Shown: positions 20,443 to 29,857, numbered from the stretch's first letter. The stretch is DNA of 64,000 nucleotides from Aquimarina sp. AU474 (GCF_900312815.1 NZ_OMPE01000004.1:310001-374000), one strand, 5' to 3'. The notes: generated from the letters alone by a model not told the origin. Numbers and translations are program-made.

Positions 20443-21708
20443 ATGAAATCAATAAAATATATGTATGTTGTGTATTTTCCGTTTTTAGGTTTAAAAAAGG
20501 GATTAGTTTCTGTTTTTTTACTTTTTACTTTTCATTTTGGTATTGGTCAGCAATTAGAAGCATACATTCATTATGCAGAGCAAAACAATCCGCAGATACA
20601 AGCTTTTGAGTTAAAACATACTATAGCAACCGAGAAGGTAAATGAAGTAAATACATTATCAGATGCTCAGGTTTCTTTTGGATATTTTGTTAGCGAACCA
20701 GAAACTAGAACAGGAGCGCAAAGAGCTAGGTTGTCTGTAAAACAAATGTTACCATGGTTTGGAACGATTACAGCAAGAGAAAATTATGCAAATTCATTGG
20801 CAGAAACACAATACCTTGATATTGCTGTTGCCAAACGAAAGTTGGCACTATCTATTTCACAATCCTACTATACGTTATATGTTATTAAAGCAAAACAAAA
20901 AGTGTTGCAAGAGCAAATAAATCTCTTAAATTCTTATGAGAAATTAGCACTAACATCAATTACTGTAGGCAAAGCATCTGCTGTTAGTGTTTTACAATTA
21001 CAAATACGACAGAACGAATTACAACAGCGGATAGATGTGTTAGCGCAGGAATATATAACCGAACGCTCTTTGTTTAATACGATACTTAATAAAGATCAAT
21101 ATGCGGATATAGAAGTAGTACAGGAGATGAAAGTACCAGAAGAAGATCCAATATTAAATGATGATAAGTTATCATTACATCCAGAACTGCTCATATACGA
21201 TTCACTTTATGAATCTGTTTCGAAATCTGAATTATTAAACCAGAAACAGAAAAGTCCTAATATAGGATTTGGACTTGATTATGTTGCGGTATCCGAACGA
21301 ACAGACATTAATGTCGAGGACAACGGGAAAGATATTTTAATGCCAATGGTATCAATATCTATTCCTGTTTTTAACAAAAAATATAATTCTAAAACAAAGC
21401 AAAACAAGCTAAAACAAGAAGAAATTCAATTGAAAAAGAAAGAGCGAAAAAATCATTTGCAATCGTTATTAACTAAAGCAATTTCTTCTAGAAATACTGC
21501 AAGAATCAAATATAAAACACAAGAAAAAAATATAACACAAGCGAAGCATGCAGAACAGATTCTTACCAAAAACTATGAAACAGGAACCGTAGATTTTAAT
21601 GCCATTTTAGACATACAAGAATTACAATTAAAATTTTATATGAGTCGAATAATGTCTATACGAGATTATTTTGTGCAGTCTACAATCATTAATTATTTAA
21701 GTCAGTAA
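20443..21708 (+). CDS. cusC: TolC-family outer-membrane efflux channel
   Basis: A 421-residue TolC/CusC-type protein that forms the outer-membrane duct of the RND pump. A signal peptide ends near G-I-G-Q-Q. The body shows the family's two long coiled-coil helical hairpins (for example I-S-Q-S-Y-Y-T-L-Y and L-Q-L-Q-I-R-Q-N-E-L-Q-Q). The L-S-V-K-Q-M-L-P-W-F-G motif is common in Bacteroidota metal-efflux TolC proteins. It lies between cusA (5 bp) and the HMA-MauE gene (4 bp). The call is secure for the family; the cusC symbol follows from the operon. Confidence 0.88.
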   Translation: MKSIKYMYVVYFPFLGLKKGLVSVFLLFTFHFGIGQQLEAYIHYAEQNNPQIQAFELKHTIATEKVNEVNTLSDAQVSFGYFVSEPETRTGAQRARLSVKQMLPWFGTITARENYANSLAETQYLDIAVAKRKLALSISQSYYTLYVIKAKQKVLQEQINLLNSYEKLALTSITVGKASAVSVLQLQIRQNELQQRIDVLAQEYITERSLFNTILNKDQYADIEVVQEMKVPEEDPILNDDKLSLHPELLIYDSLYESVSKSELLNQKQKSPNIGFGLDYVAVSERTDINVEDNGKDILMPMVSISIPVFNKKYNSKTKQNKLKQEEIQLKKKERKNHLQSLLTKAISSRNTARIKYKTQEKNITQAKHAEQILTKNYETGTVDFNAILDIQELQLKFYMSRIMSIRDYFVQSTIINYLSQ

Positions 21709-21712
21709 TATT

Positions 21713-22420
21713 ATGAAACATATATATACAGTATCAGGAATGACATGTGGTGGCTGCCGCAATAGTGTCGAGCAGAAATTAGGTGAACTAGAAGATGTTA
21801 TTAATGTCTCAGTGAGTTTGGAAGAAGCTGAAGCAATTATCGAAACAAAATCAAATATATCATTAAAAAAGTTACAAGAGATCCTACCTAGTAAGTATGT
21901 AATTTCGCAAAAACGGGGTGATATTTCATTAGATAGTAAGAAAACAAAATTACAAGAGCTTCGTCCTTTGTTTTTGATTTTCGGTTATATTCTTGTTGCA
22001 AGTGTGCTATTGAATTATAAAGATTGGAATCAAGAAGAATTTATGCTAGATTTTATGGGACTGTTCTATATTATATTTAGTTTTTTTAAGATTTTAGACC
22101 TTAAAGGATTTTCTCAATCTTTTAGTATGTACGACCCTTTGGCAAGGGTTTCTTCGGTATACGCTTGGGTATATCCATTTATAGAATTGGGGCTAGCTTT
22201 ATTATTCCTTGTGCGATTTCAAATTTCAATAGCGCTTATTGTTACGGTAATTATTTTGGGTATTACGACGTATGGTGTAGTTAGAATATTATTAAATAAA
22301 AAATCTATTGAATGCGCTTGCCTTGGTACCGTACTTAAGTTGCCCATGACAGAAGCAACATTTATAGAAAATATTATAATGATCTGTATGGCCATCATTA
22401 TGTTAACTCAAATCTTTTAG
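21713..22420 (+). CDS. HMA metal-binding domain fused to a MauE/DoxX-like membrane domain
   Basis: A 235-residue fusion. Residues 1-65 are a heavy-metal-associated domain with the ligand motif G-M-T-C-G-G-C and the usual beta-alpha-beta pattern. Residues 85-235 form about four membrane helices ending in a C-A-C-L-G-T motif followed by L-P-M-T-E-A, as seen in MauE-type redox-associated membrane proteins. The fusion suggests a membrane protein that takes Cu(I) in the cytoplasm through its HMA domain and couples this to thiol chemistry or metal hand-over. It is packed between the TolC-like and CusB genes (4 and 2 bp gaps), so it is part of the pump operon. The exact reaction is unknown. Confidence 0.85.
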   Translation: MKHIYTVSGMTCGGCRNSVEQKLGELEDVINVSVSLEEAEAIIETKSNISLKKLQEILPSKYVISQKRGDISLDSKKTKLQELRPLFLIFGYILVASVLLNYKDWNQEEFMLDFMGLFYIIFSFFKILDLKGFSQSFSMYDPLARVSSVYAWVYPFIELGLALLFLVRFQISIALIVTVIILGITTYGVVRILLNKKSIECACLGTVLKLPMTEATFIENIIMICMAIIMLTQIF

Positions 22421-22422
22421 TC

Positions 22423-24153
22423 ATGAAAAAAAACAGTATATATATTATTATATCCGTGCTTATAGGATTATTAGGAGGGTATTTAATTTTTGGCGGAGAT
22501 AAAATAAATCATAACCATGATCATTCAAAAGAAGGAATAGGTGAACGCTGGAGTTGCTCCATGCATCCGCAAATTGATTTACCCGAACCCGGAGATTGTC
22601 CTATATGCGGCATGGATTTAATTCCAGTACAAGGTGATATTGATGGTGTTTCTGTAAATGAATTTAAAATGACAGAAAATGCACTTGCATTAGCTAATAT
22701 TCAAACAACGATTATTGGCGAAACAAGTGAAGGAGATAATATATTTAAACTATCGGGGAAAATTACTCAAAACGAAAAATACAATGCTGTGCAAGTAAGT
22801 TATTTTGGTGGTCAAGTAGAACAACTTTATATCAATACAACAGGAGAAAAAGTACGTAAAGGTCAATTGCTTGCTACAATTTTTTCTCCAGAATTGGTGG
22901 CGACACAACAAGAATTGATTACTGCGGCATCAATAAAAACTGCCCAACCAGAACTGTATAATGCAGTACGAAATAAATTACGATTGTTAAAAGTGTCTGA
23001 AACACAAATAGAGCAAATTGAAAAAACTGGAAAAGTAAAAGAAAGCTTTCCTGTTTATGCAACTCTGTCGGGCACAATTTCTGAAAAAATAGTAGAACAA
23101 GGTGATTATGTTAAGCAAGGACAACCCCTATATAAAATAGCAAACCTTACTACGGTATGGGCTTCATTTGATGCTTATGAAAATCAAATTTCTGATGTAA
23201 AAACGGGACAGAAAGTAGTAGTGACATCCAAAGCGTACCCGAATCAAGAACATGAAGCGAAAATTTCATTTATCGACCCAATACTTAACACCAAAACTAG
23301 GACCCTGAAAATAAGAGCAACTCTTGATAATGCTAAAAATCTATTTAAACCGGGTATGTTTGTATTAGGTGAAATAAAAAGTAATAGTCAAACAGTTTCG
23401 CAAAATTTAAGCATTCCTTCTAGTGCCGTATTATGGACAGGTAAACGTTCTTTGGTATATGTTAAAACTAACCCCGATATGCCTGTTTTTGAAATGAGAG
23501 AAGTAGTAGTCGAAAACAAAGATGGAAAAACCTTTATCGTACATGATGGATTACAAAAAGGAGAAGAAATAGTTACTAACGGTACTTTTACGGTGGATGC
23601 GGCGGCGCAGTTACAAGGTAAAAAATCTATGATGAATAGAAAAGAAACATCTTCATCTGGCAGTTCAGATCATCAGGATGTTATAAATGATGCTAATAAG
23701 AAATTGCCTAAAATGTTTCAAGAAAAATTCTCACAAATTTTTCCTCCATACTTCGAAATGAAAAATGCATTTATAGTTTCGGATATAAAAAAAGTGTCTA
23801 TTTCTGCTAAAAACATTTTGACATTATTAAATACTCTAGATATGAGTTTATTGGATGAAAAAGAGAGATTAGATATTGAAAACAGTAAAAACACTATAAC
23901 CAAAATTATTGCAAGTGATAACATTGATACACAACGTAAGTACTTTATTGTATTTAATGAGCATGTGATAAAACTAATAAAACTTTTTGACCAGGTAGAG
24001 CAAAGTTTTTACGTTCAAAAATGCCCCATGGCAAATGATAATAATGGCGCCTTATGGTTAAGTTTAGAGCAAGAAATACGAAACCCTTATTACGGAAATA
24101 TGATGTTAAACTGTGGAAGTGTGATCGAAACGATTCAAAAACAGAATTTTTAG
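22423..24153 (+). CDS. cusB: RND efflux periplasmic adaptor, CusB type, with metal-binding and DUF3347 domains
   Basis: A 576-residue membrane-fusion protein linking CusA to the TolC-like channel. An N-terminal membrane anchor is followed by a His-rich spacer and the heavy-metal-binding domain C-S-M-H-P, then C-P-I-C-G-M (residues 45-70). The adaptor core (lipoyl, hairpin and barrel parts; for example G-Q-L-L-A-T-I-F-S-P-E-L and G-T-I-S-E-K) runs to about residue 410. The last 150 residues are a DUF3347 domain with conserved C-P-M-A-N, N-P-Y-Y-G and L-N-C-G, a putative extra copper site. It is last in the operon. The three cysteine/methionine regions strongly favour Cu/Ag. Confidence 0.92.
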   Translation: MKKNSIYIIISVLIGLLGGYLIFGGDKINHNHDHSKEGIGERWSCSMHPQIDLPEPGDCPICGMDLIPVQGDIDGVSVNEFKMTENALALANIQTTIIGETSEGDNIFKLSGKITQNEKYNAVQVSYFGGQVEQLYINTTGEKVRKGQLLATIFSPELVATQQELITAASIKTAQPELYNAVRNKLRLLKVSETQIEQIEKTGKVKESFPVYATLSGTISEKIVEQGDYVKQGQPLYKIANLTTVWASFDAYENQISDVKTGQKVVVTSKAYPNQEHEAKISFIDPILNTKTRTLKIRATLDNAKNLFKPGMFVLGEIKSNSQTVSQNLSIPSSAVLWTGKRSLVYVKTNPDMPVFEMREVVVENKDGKTFIVHDGLQKGEEIVTNGTFTVDAAAQLQGKKSMMNRKETSSSGSSDHQDVINDANKKLPKMFQEKFSQIFPPYFEMKNAFIVSDIKKVSISAKNILTLLNTLDMSLLDEKERLDIENSKNTITKIIASDNIDTQRKYFIVFNEHVIKLIKLFDQVEQSFYVQKCPMANDNNGALWLSLEQEIRNPYYGNMMLNCGSVIETIQKQNF

Positions 24154-24168
24154 TATGGATTGGTAATA

Positions 24169-24606
24169 CTATGCAGCACTACTATCGTTATCTTTTTTAT
24201 GTAAACTTTTGGCCCAAGAAATTGCATCTTCAAGGTTATTAAAACTTTGTAATTTATTACGCATAAAAAGCTTTTCTAGAAGAGTATTAAGTAAACCTTT
24301 TTGGTTATAACTAACAATGGCATACCCTTTTAGTAAATATTTTTGTTTATAGAAGTTAATCCAATCGCTAGGAACAACAGAATAGGGATGAATGCGATTA
24401 GTAATGTACACCAGATCTTTACCATTTTGATCATATAGCTCACTTAACTCTTCGACAACTATTTTGGCATGATTTTGCCATGTAAAAACAACATCTTTAT
24501 TAATTTCTCCCACAACAAAGTTTTCAAACAAGTAGTAGTTTCCAAAAGAATAATTTATCTCTTGGATAGCATCTTGATAAAAAACAGAATTTCTTATACT
24601 TCCCAT
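24169..24606 (-). CDS. Hypothetical cytosolic protein, possible STAS/SpoIIAA-like fold
   Basis: A 145-residue protein convergent with cusB (15 bp between stops). It has no signal peptide. The alternation of strands and helices (Y-L-F-E-N-F-V-V-G-E-I, L-V-Y-I-T-N-R-I, G-Y-A-I-V-S-Y-N, then N-N-L-E-D-A-I-S-W-A) resembles small flavobacterial proteins related to the SpoIIAA-like STAS/SEC14 fold, ending in the typical helix of E-E-A-I-x-W. The fold assignment is from memory of pattern only, and no function can be given. Confidence 0.7.
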   Translation of the reverse strand: MGSIRNSVFYQDAIQEINYSFGNYYLFENFVVGEINKDVVFTWQNHAKIVVEELSELYDQNGKDLVYITNRIHPYSVVPSDWINFYKQKYLLKGYAIVSYNQKGLLNTLLEKLFMRNKLQSFNNLEDAISWAKSLHKKDNDSSAA

Positions 24607-24783
24607 ACAAGTAAGATAAGAAATATTCTTTTAACAAACCTTTAAGGTTTTAAAAAAGTATGCATAAATCGATAAAGAGGAACAATTAACGATAAAATAT
24701 ATCCTAAATGGTTATCCAATAATCAATTTATGGAATTAAAACAGATTCAGGAATTAATATCATGAAATAATTTAACCTTTTTT

Positions 24784-25305
24784 ATGATTTTAATTACTAT
24801 AAAAGGGATAAAGAGCAGTATCTTTGTAGGCCTTAAAAAATGCGTTGTGATTCAGGACTTAATTATTGCTATGTTATGGAGTATATCTCCATTTGGAGAA
24901 GCAAAAGTAGGAATACCTTATGGTTTGGTTAGCGGGCTAAACATATACATGGTTTTCATATTTTGTTTTCTTGCGAATGTTCTGGTTTTTCCTTTGATGA
25001 TATTTTTTCTTGAGAAAATAAATAATTACTTACTACGATGGAATCCCTATAAAAAAGCAGCTATTTATGTGGCGAGAAGAGCAAAAATGGGTTCTGGAGA
25101 TAAAATCGAAAAATACGGCTTTTGGGGTCTACTTTTTTTTGTAATGCTTCCCTTACCAGGAACCGGTGTTTATGCAGGAAGTATAGCAACATATTTATTT
25201 AAAATAAAAAGAAGAAAAGCCTTTGTGGCTAATACTGTTGGTATTTTCTTTTCGTCTGTTATAGTTTGGTTTACTACATTACTTACTATGAAAGGAATTG
25301 CATGA
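24784..25305 (+). CDS. Small multi-drug export family membrane protein
   Basis: A 173-residue integral membrane protein with about four helices. It shows the family pattern S-P-F-G-E-A-K-V-G-I-P-Y-G near the first helix and L-P-L-P-G-T-G-V-Y-A-G in the third, both typical of the putative small multi-drug export proteins (COG2426). Substrate is not known; the family name is historical. The most likely start may be further in (M at about residue 31, L-W-S-I-S-P-F), as the first 25 residues are less conserved-looking. It stands alone between intergenic gaps. Confidence 0.75.
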   Translation: MILITIKGIKSSIFVGLKKCVVIQDLIIAMLWSISPFGEAKVGIPYGLVSGLNIYMVFIFCFLANVLVFPLMIFFLEKINNYLLRWNPYKKAAIYVARRAKMGSGDKIEKYGFWGLLFFVMLPLPGTGVYAGSIATYLFKIKRRKAFVANTVGIFFSSVIVWFTTLLTMKGIA

Positions 25306-25482
25306 TGAACTATGCATTTTAATCAGAATTTTTGAATTAAATTATAGTCAATATCTACTAGAGAATATGTGGTGTCTTATAAAACAAAAACCTCTTAATA
25401 ATTAAACGAGTTTTGATAAGAATCTATGAAATCTTAACTTTGAGCTTGGAAAAATAACTAAAGGAATATGTACAGAACTACT

Positions 25483-26088
25483 ATGAAGAACATAAAACAA
25501 CTATTATGTATAGCACTAATATTATGTGCTTACAATAGAGTGGGAGCGCAGAATGAACAAATTGCTATAGAACAAATTAATGGTAATGAATTTGCTGTTA
25601 GCAGTATTAACGGGATACCATATACAATTGTATTAGAATCGAGTAATAATGATGGGCAATTTAATTTAGCAAGTACGGGTAACATTACTTTTAAGATAGG
25701 AGATGTAATACCAGATAAAAGTACTCTTAGAATTGTTTTTGAAGAAGATGTATTTCGTACTTTTGAAGGTAATCTTATTCAACAATATCATTCGGATATA
25801 GAATGGATCTCATCCTCTCTTGATATCCCGAAAAATGATCTTACCATATTTGCTTTACGTCTAGATTATACTGATGAAAGTTTAGAAGAACTCAAAGGCA
25901 AAGTTTTTGAATATGCAGAAACAGATCAAAAAGAAGACTATTTTAACCAATGGATAGAAAAAATCAACTATTCATATGGTGCCATAAATTTCATAAGAGA
26001 GATATACGCTGCTTCTAAAGGTGAAGATAATTCGCAACGCGATAATTTTTTACCAATTATCATATCCAAAGAGCTTAATAATAAATAA
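25483..26088 (+). CDS. Hypothetical exported protein
   Basis: A 201-residue protein with a clear signal peptide (M-K-N-I-K-Q, Leu/Ile core, G-A-Q). I place the start at the ATG at 25483 instead of 25468 because signal peptides of this type begin with M-K directly. The mature part is acidic, with a short beta-rich first half and a helical, E/K-rich second half. No family recognised. It is convergent with the WYL regulator gene, with only 7 bp between the stops. Confidence 0.65.
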   Translation: MKNIKQLLCIALILCAYNRVGAQNEQIAIEQINGNEFAVSSINGIPYTIVLESSNNDGQFNLASTGNITFKIGDVIPDKSTLRIVFEEDVFRTFEGNLIQQYHSDIEWISSSLDIPKNDLTIFALRLDYTDESLEELKGKVFEYAETDQKEDYFNQWIEKINYSYGAINFIREIYAASKGEDNSQRDNFLPIIISKELNNK

Positions 26089-26095
26089 GTATTAA

Positions 26096-27124
26096 TTAAG
26101 CTTTTTGATACAAGAAATAAGCTTTTTCAATTTTTTTTCGAATCTTTTTCCTCAGTTGTCTCGGCTGTATTACTTCAATGGTTTCTCCAAAACCAAGTAT
26201 AAGTCTGTCTAGTTCAAAGTTAAGGTGAACATATAATTTAATAATTACACTGCCATCTTTGAGTGTTTCTATAACTTCTTGAGAGTGATGAAAAGGTTTT
26301 GTGAGCACATAGGGAGCATTGTTTTTATCAACTTTTAAAATAACTTCTTGTAATTGCTCATCATTTAATACAGTAACACCAATGGTATTTTTATAATACG
26401 CGTCACCATCAAAATTTTCTTTCAAATGGGGGATAGCAGTATCAAAATCTAAATCAATAATTCGATCAAGTGCTAGGGTTACAATAGGTTGTTTGTTTTT
26501 CGTATCAGGTATGCCAACCAAAAACCATCGGTTATTATACTCTTTAAGTATAAAAGGATGAAACACGAATTCTGAAGCCTGTCTGGCGGTAAACGATCTG
26601 TAGGTAATTTTTAAAACTATTTTTTTTAAAATCGCTTGGTATAAAGTATCAAGATGTTCAAGGCCTTTAAGATTTTCGTTTTTGTCTAAATGGATGATAG
26701 CCGATTGATTTGTTTTTTCGGTATACACTTTGTCTTCTAGTCGTTGTATAATACCTCCAAGCTCAGAAAACAGAGAAAAATCTTTAAACTGCTTTAGCAT
26801 TTCTACAGTTTCTGATAATACATTCATATCATTTTCTGTTAGTGGTATATCAGTAATAGAATAGTCTTCGTTGGCATATCGATAAAACTTTTTATCATAA
26901 ACCTCTATAGGTGCGTTATATCCTAATTTATCACTACGCATCATTTGGATATCTAACTGTACGGTACGTTTACTCACGTTAATATCTCTCCCTTCATATT
27001 CATACAGTGTATCAGAACACATTTCGATTAGGTTATCTAATGTCCATTGGCGATGATGATTTTGTAAACATTTATCAATAGTTTTATACCGTATTAATGC
27101 ATTCTTATTTTGTGCCATATCCAA
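26096..27124 (-). CDS. WYL-domain transcriptional regulator (YafY-like)
   Basis: A 342-residue DNA-binding regulator. The N-terminal 80 residues are a winged helix-turn-helix (V-S-K-R-T-V-Q-L-D-I-Q-M-M-R recognition region). Residues 140-235 are the WYL domain (I-T-Y-R-S-F, then F-H-P-F-I-L-K-E-Y-N-N-R-W-F-L-V-G), and the C-terminal part is the WCX extension. WYL domains are thought to bind nucleic acid or nucleotide ligands and are common in regulators of stress, defence and RNA-repair loci. It is divergent from rtcB and the shared 153-bp space contains a 19-bp palindrome, so it probably controls both itself and rtcB. An ATG two codons downstream is an alternative start. Confidence 0.9.
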   Translation of the reverse strand: MDMAQNKNALIRYKTIDKCLQNHHRQWTLDNLIEMCSDTLYEYEGRDINVSKRTVQLDIQMMRSDKLGYNAPIEVYDKKFYRYANEDYSITDIPLTENDMNVLSETVEMLKQFKDFSLFSELGGIIQRLEDKVYTEKTNQSAIIHLDKNENLKGLEHLDTLYQAILKKIVLKITYRSFTARQASEFVFHPFILKEYNNRWFLVGIPDTKNKQPIVTLALDRIIDLDFDTAIPHLKENFDGDAYYKNTIGVTVLNDEQLQEVILKVDKNNAPYVLTKPFHHSQEVIETLKDGSVIIKLYVHLNFELDRLILGFGETIEVIQPRQLRKKIRKKIEKAYFLYQKA

Positions 27125-27156
27125 ATATTTGTTGAAAAATAGAAATTATTTAGGTC

Positions 27157-27188
27157 TACGCAAAATCATTGCGTACTTATAAGAAACA
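27157..27188 (+). promoter_or_regulatory. Putative WYL operator TACGCAA-AATCA-TTGCGTA plus promoter element
   Basis: A perfect inverted repeat with 7-bp arms and a 5-bp centre lies at 27157-27175, between the divergent WYL and rtcB genes. Twelve bp after it is ATTTGTAT (27188-27195), which fits the TTTG part of a Bacteroidota -7 box. The same palindrome with one centre base changed, and the same 12-bp spacing to the same ATTTGTAT, occurs at 33017. Two identical arrangements 5.9 kb apart are strong evidence for a shared regulator site. Confidence 0.75.
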
Positions 27189-27226
27189 TTTGTATTCAAA
27201 TTATAAACGTTTATATATTTTTTTGA

Positions 27227-28666
<1,440 letters not shown>

Positions 28667-28685
28667 TTTTAAATTTTGAAATAAA

Positions 28686-28722
28686 TTTGGAAGGAATTGA
28701 ATAATAATCTCATATTTGCACC
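28686..28722 (+). promoter_or_regulatory. Candidate promoter TTTG-N21-CATATTTG
   Basis: A -33-like TTTG (28686-28689) and a CATATTTGCACC -7 region (28711-28722) lie before the S24-like gene. The same CATATTTGCACC occurs at 29455-29466 before the rtcB2 leader, with a 20-bp spacer. Confidence 0.5.
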
Positions 28723-28793
28723 AGTTCCTTGAAAATGTTCTTTTGAAATTTTATGGGATATGTAGGCCAATAATGGGTTACATAACTTATAAA

Positions 28794-29099
28794 ATGAAGA
28801 TTATGAATTGGAAAATTCAAAAATTAAGTAATGGAGAAACCATTATTTCAAAAGAACCCGGTAATTCTATGCTACCACTTTTAAAATCTAAACAACCCGT
28901 TAGGCTTCAACCTAGTGATTGGAAAGGTTGCGAAGTAGGAGATATCGTTTATTGTAAAGTTCGTGGAAACTGCTTTACACATCTGGTAAAAGGAAAAAAT
29001 GATAAACGTGGATTGTTAATTGGTAATAATCACGGTAGAATTAACGGATGGACAAAAAATGTTTATGGTAAAGTAATAGAAATATTACCAATGTCATAG
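28794..29099 (+). CDS. Small S24/S26-like protein in the RtcB island
   Basis: A protein of about 101 residues (98 if the ATG at 28803 is used). A longer reading frame to a TTG at 28716 would begin inside the promoter -7 element and is rejected. The pattern G-N-S-M-L-P-L-L near residue 22, then V-G-D-I-V-Y-C-K-V, T-H-L-V-K-G and L-I-G-N-N-H-G matches the beta-barrel core of S24/S26 serine peptidases (LexA/UmuD and signal peptidase relatives), including a Ser after G-N and a Lys after H-L-V. There is no membrane helix and no DNA-binding domain. A stand-alone core of this kind could be a protease-like sensor or simply an RNA-repair accessory. The function is unknown. Confidence 0.65.
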   Translation: MKIMNWKIQKLSNGETIISKEPGNSMLPLLKSKQPVRLQPSDWKGCEVGDIVYCKVRGNCFTHLVKGKNDKRGLLIGNNHGRINGWTKNVYGKVIEILPMS

Positions 29100-29134
29100 A
29101 CATTCATTAATTGAATAAAAGTAAAATTAGATAT

Positions 29135-29200
29135 ATGAATTTTGTTAAACTACATAAAAAGGACGCTAAAAAGCTGTTTGTATATCGTGAATATAGGTAG
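29135..29200 (+). CDS. Micro-ORF (21 aa), uncertain
   Basis: ATG to TAG, 21 codons, very basic (six Lys, two Arg). It begins M-N-F-V-K, much like the 27-aa leader ORF at 29522, which begins M-I-F-V-K, and is followed 31 bp later by a terminator. Coding status is not proven. Confidence 0.3.
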   Translation: MNFVKLHKKDAKKLFVYREYR

Positions 29201-29230
29201 AAAACCAAGAAGAAGATAAATATAACAGGA

Positions 29231-29258
29231 GCGTTCAAGAAATTGGATGCTTTTTTTT
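29231..29258 (+). terminator. Rho-independent terminator A
   Basis: GCGTTC pairs with GGATGC (two G-U pairs) around an AAGAAATT loop, followed by eight T. It is almost identical to the terminator at 32737. Confidence 0.75.
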
Positions 29259-29344
29259 ATACGTTTTTTTAGAAAATTAATAATACCAAATCAAATGTCA
29301 TTTGAAAGATAAGTTTCGGGACAACAGTTGATTACCAAATAGGT

Positions 29345-29418
29345 TAATATCCGTCAAAACACGGACAGGGATTCTTTTGCCTTTTGTCTGCATAAGTATC
29401 TGATAATCAATAAAATAA
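29345..29418 (+). repeat. Duplicated intergenic element, copy A
   Basis: About 74 bp that recur at 32859-32932 with one single-base gap. Conserved parts are a small hairpin (TCCGT/ACGGA here, TCTGT/ACGGA in copy B, so pairing is kept), ACGGACAGGGAT, and GATAATCAATAAAATAA at the same distance. Each copy follows the same terminator. Confidence 0.75.
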
Positions 29419-29430
29419 ATTCAATTTTTA

Positions 29431-29466
29431 TTTGTGTAATCCAAAAACTAGATACATATTTGCACC
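29431..29466 (+). promoter_or_regulatory. Candidate promoter of the rtcB2-prfH leader
   Basis: TTTG at 29431-29434, 20-bp spacer, CATATTTG at 29455-29462 followed by CACC. Predicted transcription start is about 29467-29470, giving a leader of about 390 nt before rtcB2. Confidence 0.5.
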
Positions 29467-29521
29467 GCAGTTAACGAATTGCGAATAATAATAATAGTTA
29501 ACCTTTAATAACCGAAGTACA

Positions 29522-29605
29522 ATGATTTTTGTAAAGCACTATACTAATACTCAAAAAGAACAAGGTTCTTGTCAGAGTATGCTTCGGGACTTCAGTAATA
29601 CATAA
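29522..29605 (+). CDS. Putative 27-aa leader peptide upstream of rtcB2-prfH
   Basis: ATG to TAA, 27 codons, beginning M-I-F-V-K-H-Y and ending F-S-N-T. Its second half is occupied by a strong stem-loop (ATACTC/GAGTAT enclosing AAGAAC/GTTCTT, 29547-29580) and by the left arm of the antiterminator stem (29581-29593). Its stop codon at 29603-29605 lies in the antiterminator loop, so a ribosome translating it to the end would cover the left arm. This is the geometry of a transcription-attenuation leader peptide. Peptide synthesis is inferred, not shown. Confidence 0.5.
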   Translation: MIFVKHYTNTQKEQGSCQSMLRDFSNT

Positions 29606-29636
29606 GTTTTCTTATTTATGAATAGAAGTCCGAAGC
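29581..29636 (+). promoter_or_regulatory. Putative antiterminator stem of the rtcB2-prfH attenuator
   Basis: GCTTCGGGACTTC (29581-29593) pairs with GAAGTCCGAAGC (29625-29636): 12 base pairs with one bulged G. The right arm contains TCCGAA, which is also the left arm of the following terminator, so the two structures exclude each other. If the leader ORF is translated the left arm is blocked and the terminator forms. Confidence 0.65.
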
Positions 29637-29661
29637 CTTAAAGTTTCGGATTTTTTATTTT
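29629..29661 (+). terminator. Terminator of the rtcB2-prfH attenuator
   Basis: TCCGAA (29629-29634) pairs with TTCGGA (29645-29650) and is followed at once by TTTTTTATTTT. It shares 29629-29636 with the antiterminator. It ends 196 bp before rtcB2. Confidence 0.65.
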
Positions 29662-29857
29662 AAATAACGCCATGATGGATTGACTTAATCCAAATGAGTA
29701 CTTAATTATCCGAAACGGTTTATCAAGTTATCATTATATAATGTGTTAGAGACATAGCGGTTACCTCTTTGATGATTACATAGAAGCAAAGGAGTATATC
29801 AAAAGTCTAACCTTTTGTCAAATTATAGAAAAGAGGGTACACTCAAATTCCAATACC
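29662..29857 (+). other. Structured untranslated leader between attenuator and rtcB2
   Basis: No ORF of note. Visible pairings are GGATT/AATCC near 29675, CTCTTTG/CAAAG-GAG near 29765-29793, and TCCGAAAC (29709-29716), a perfect 8-bp complement of GTTTCGGA (29643-29650). The last is a third possible partner that would break the terminator. AAAAGTCTAA near 29799 recurs near 33577. Confidence 0.4.

Noticed and set aside
28716..28793. TTG start for the S24-like protein
   Set aside because: The TTG is part of the CATATTTG promoter element.
29468..29488. CGCA...TTGCG near the rtcB2 promoter as a third WYL operator
   Set aside because: The half sites have different spacing and the arms do not match TACGCAA/TTGCGTA.
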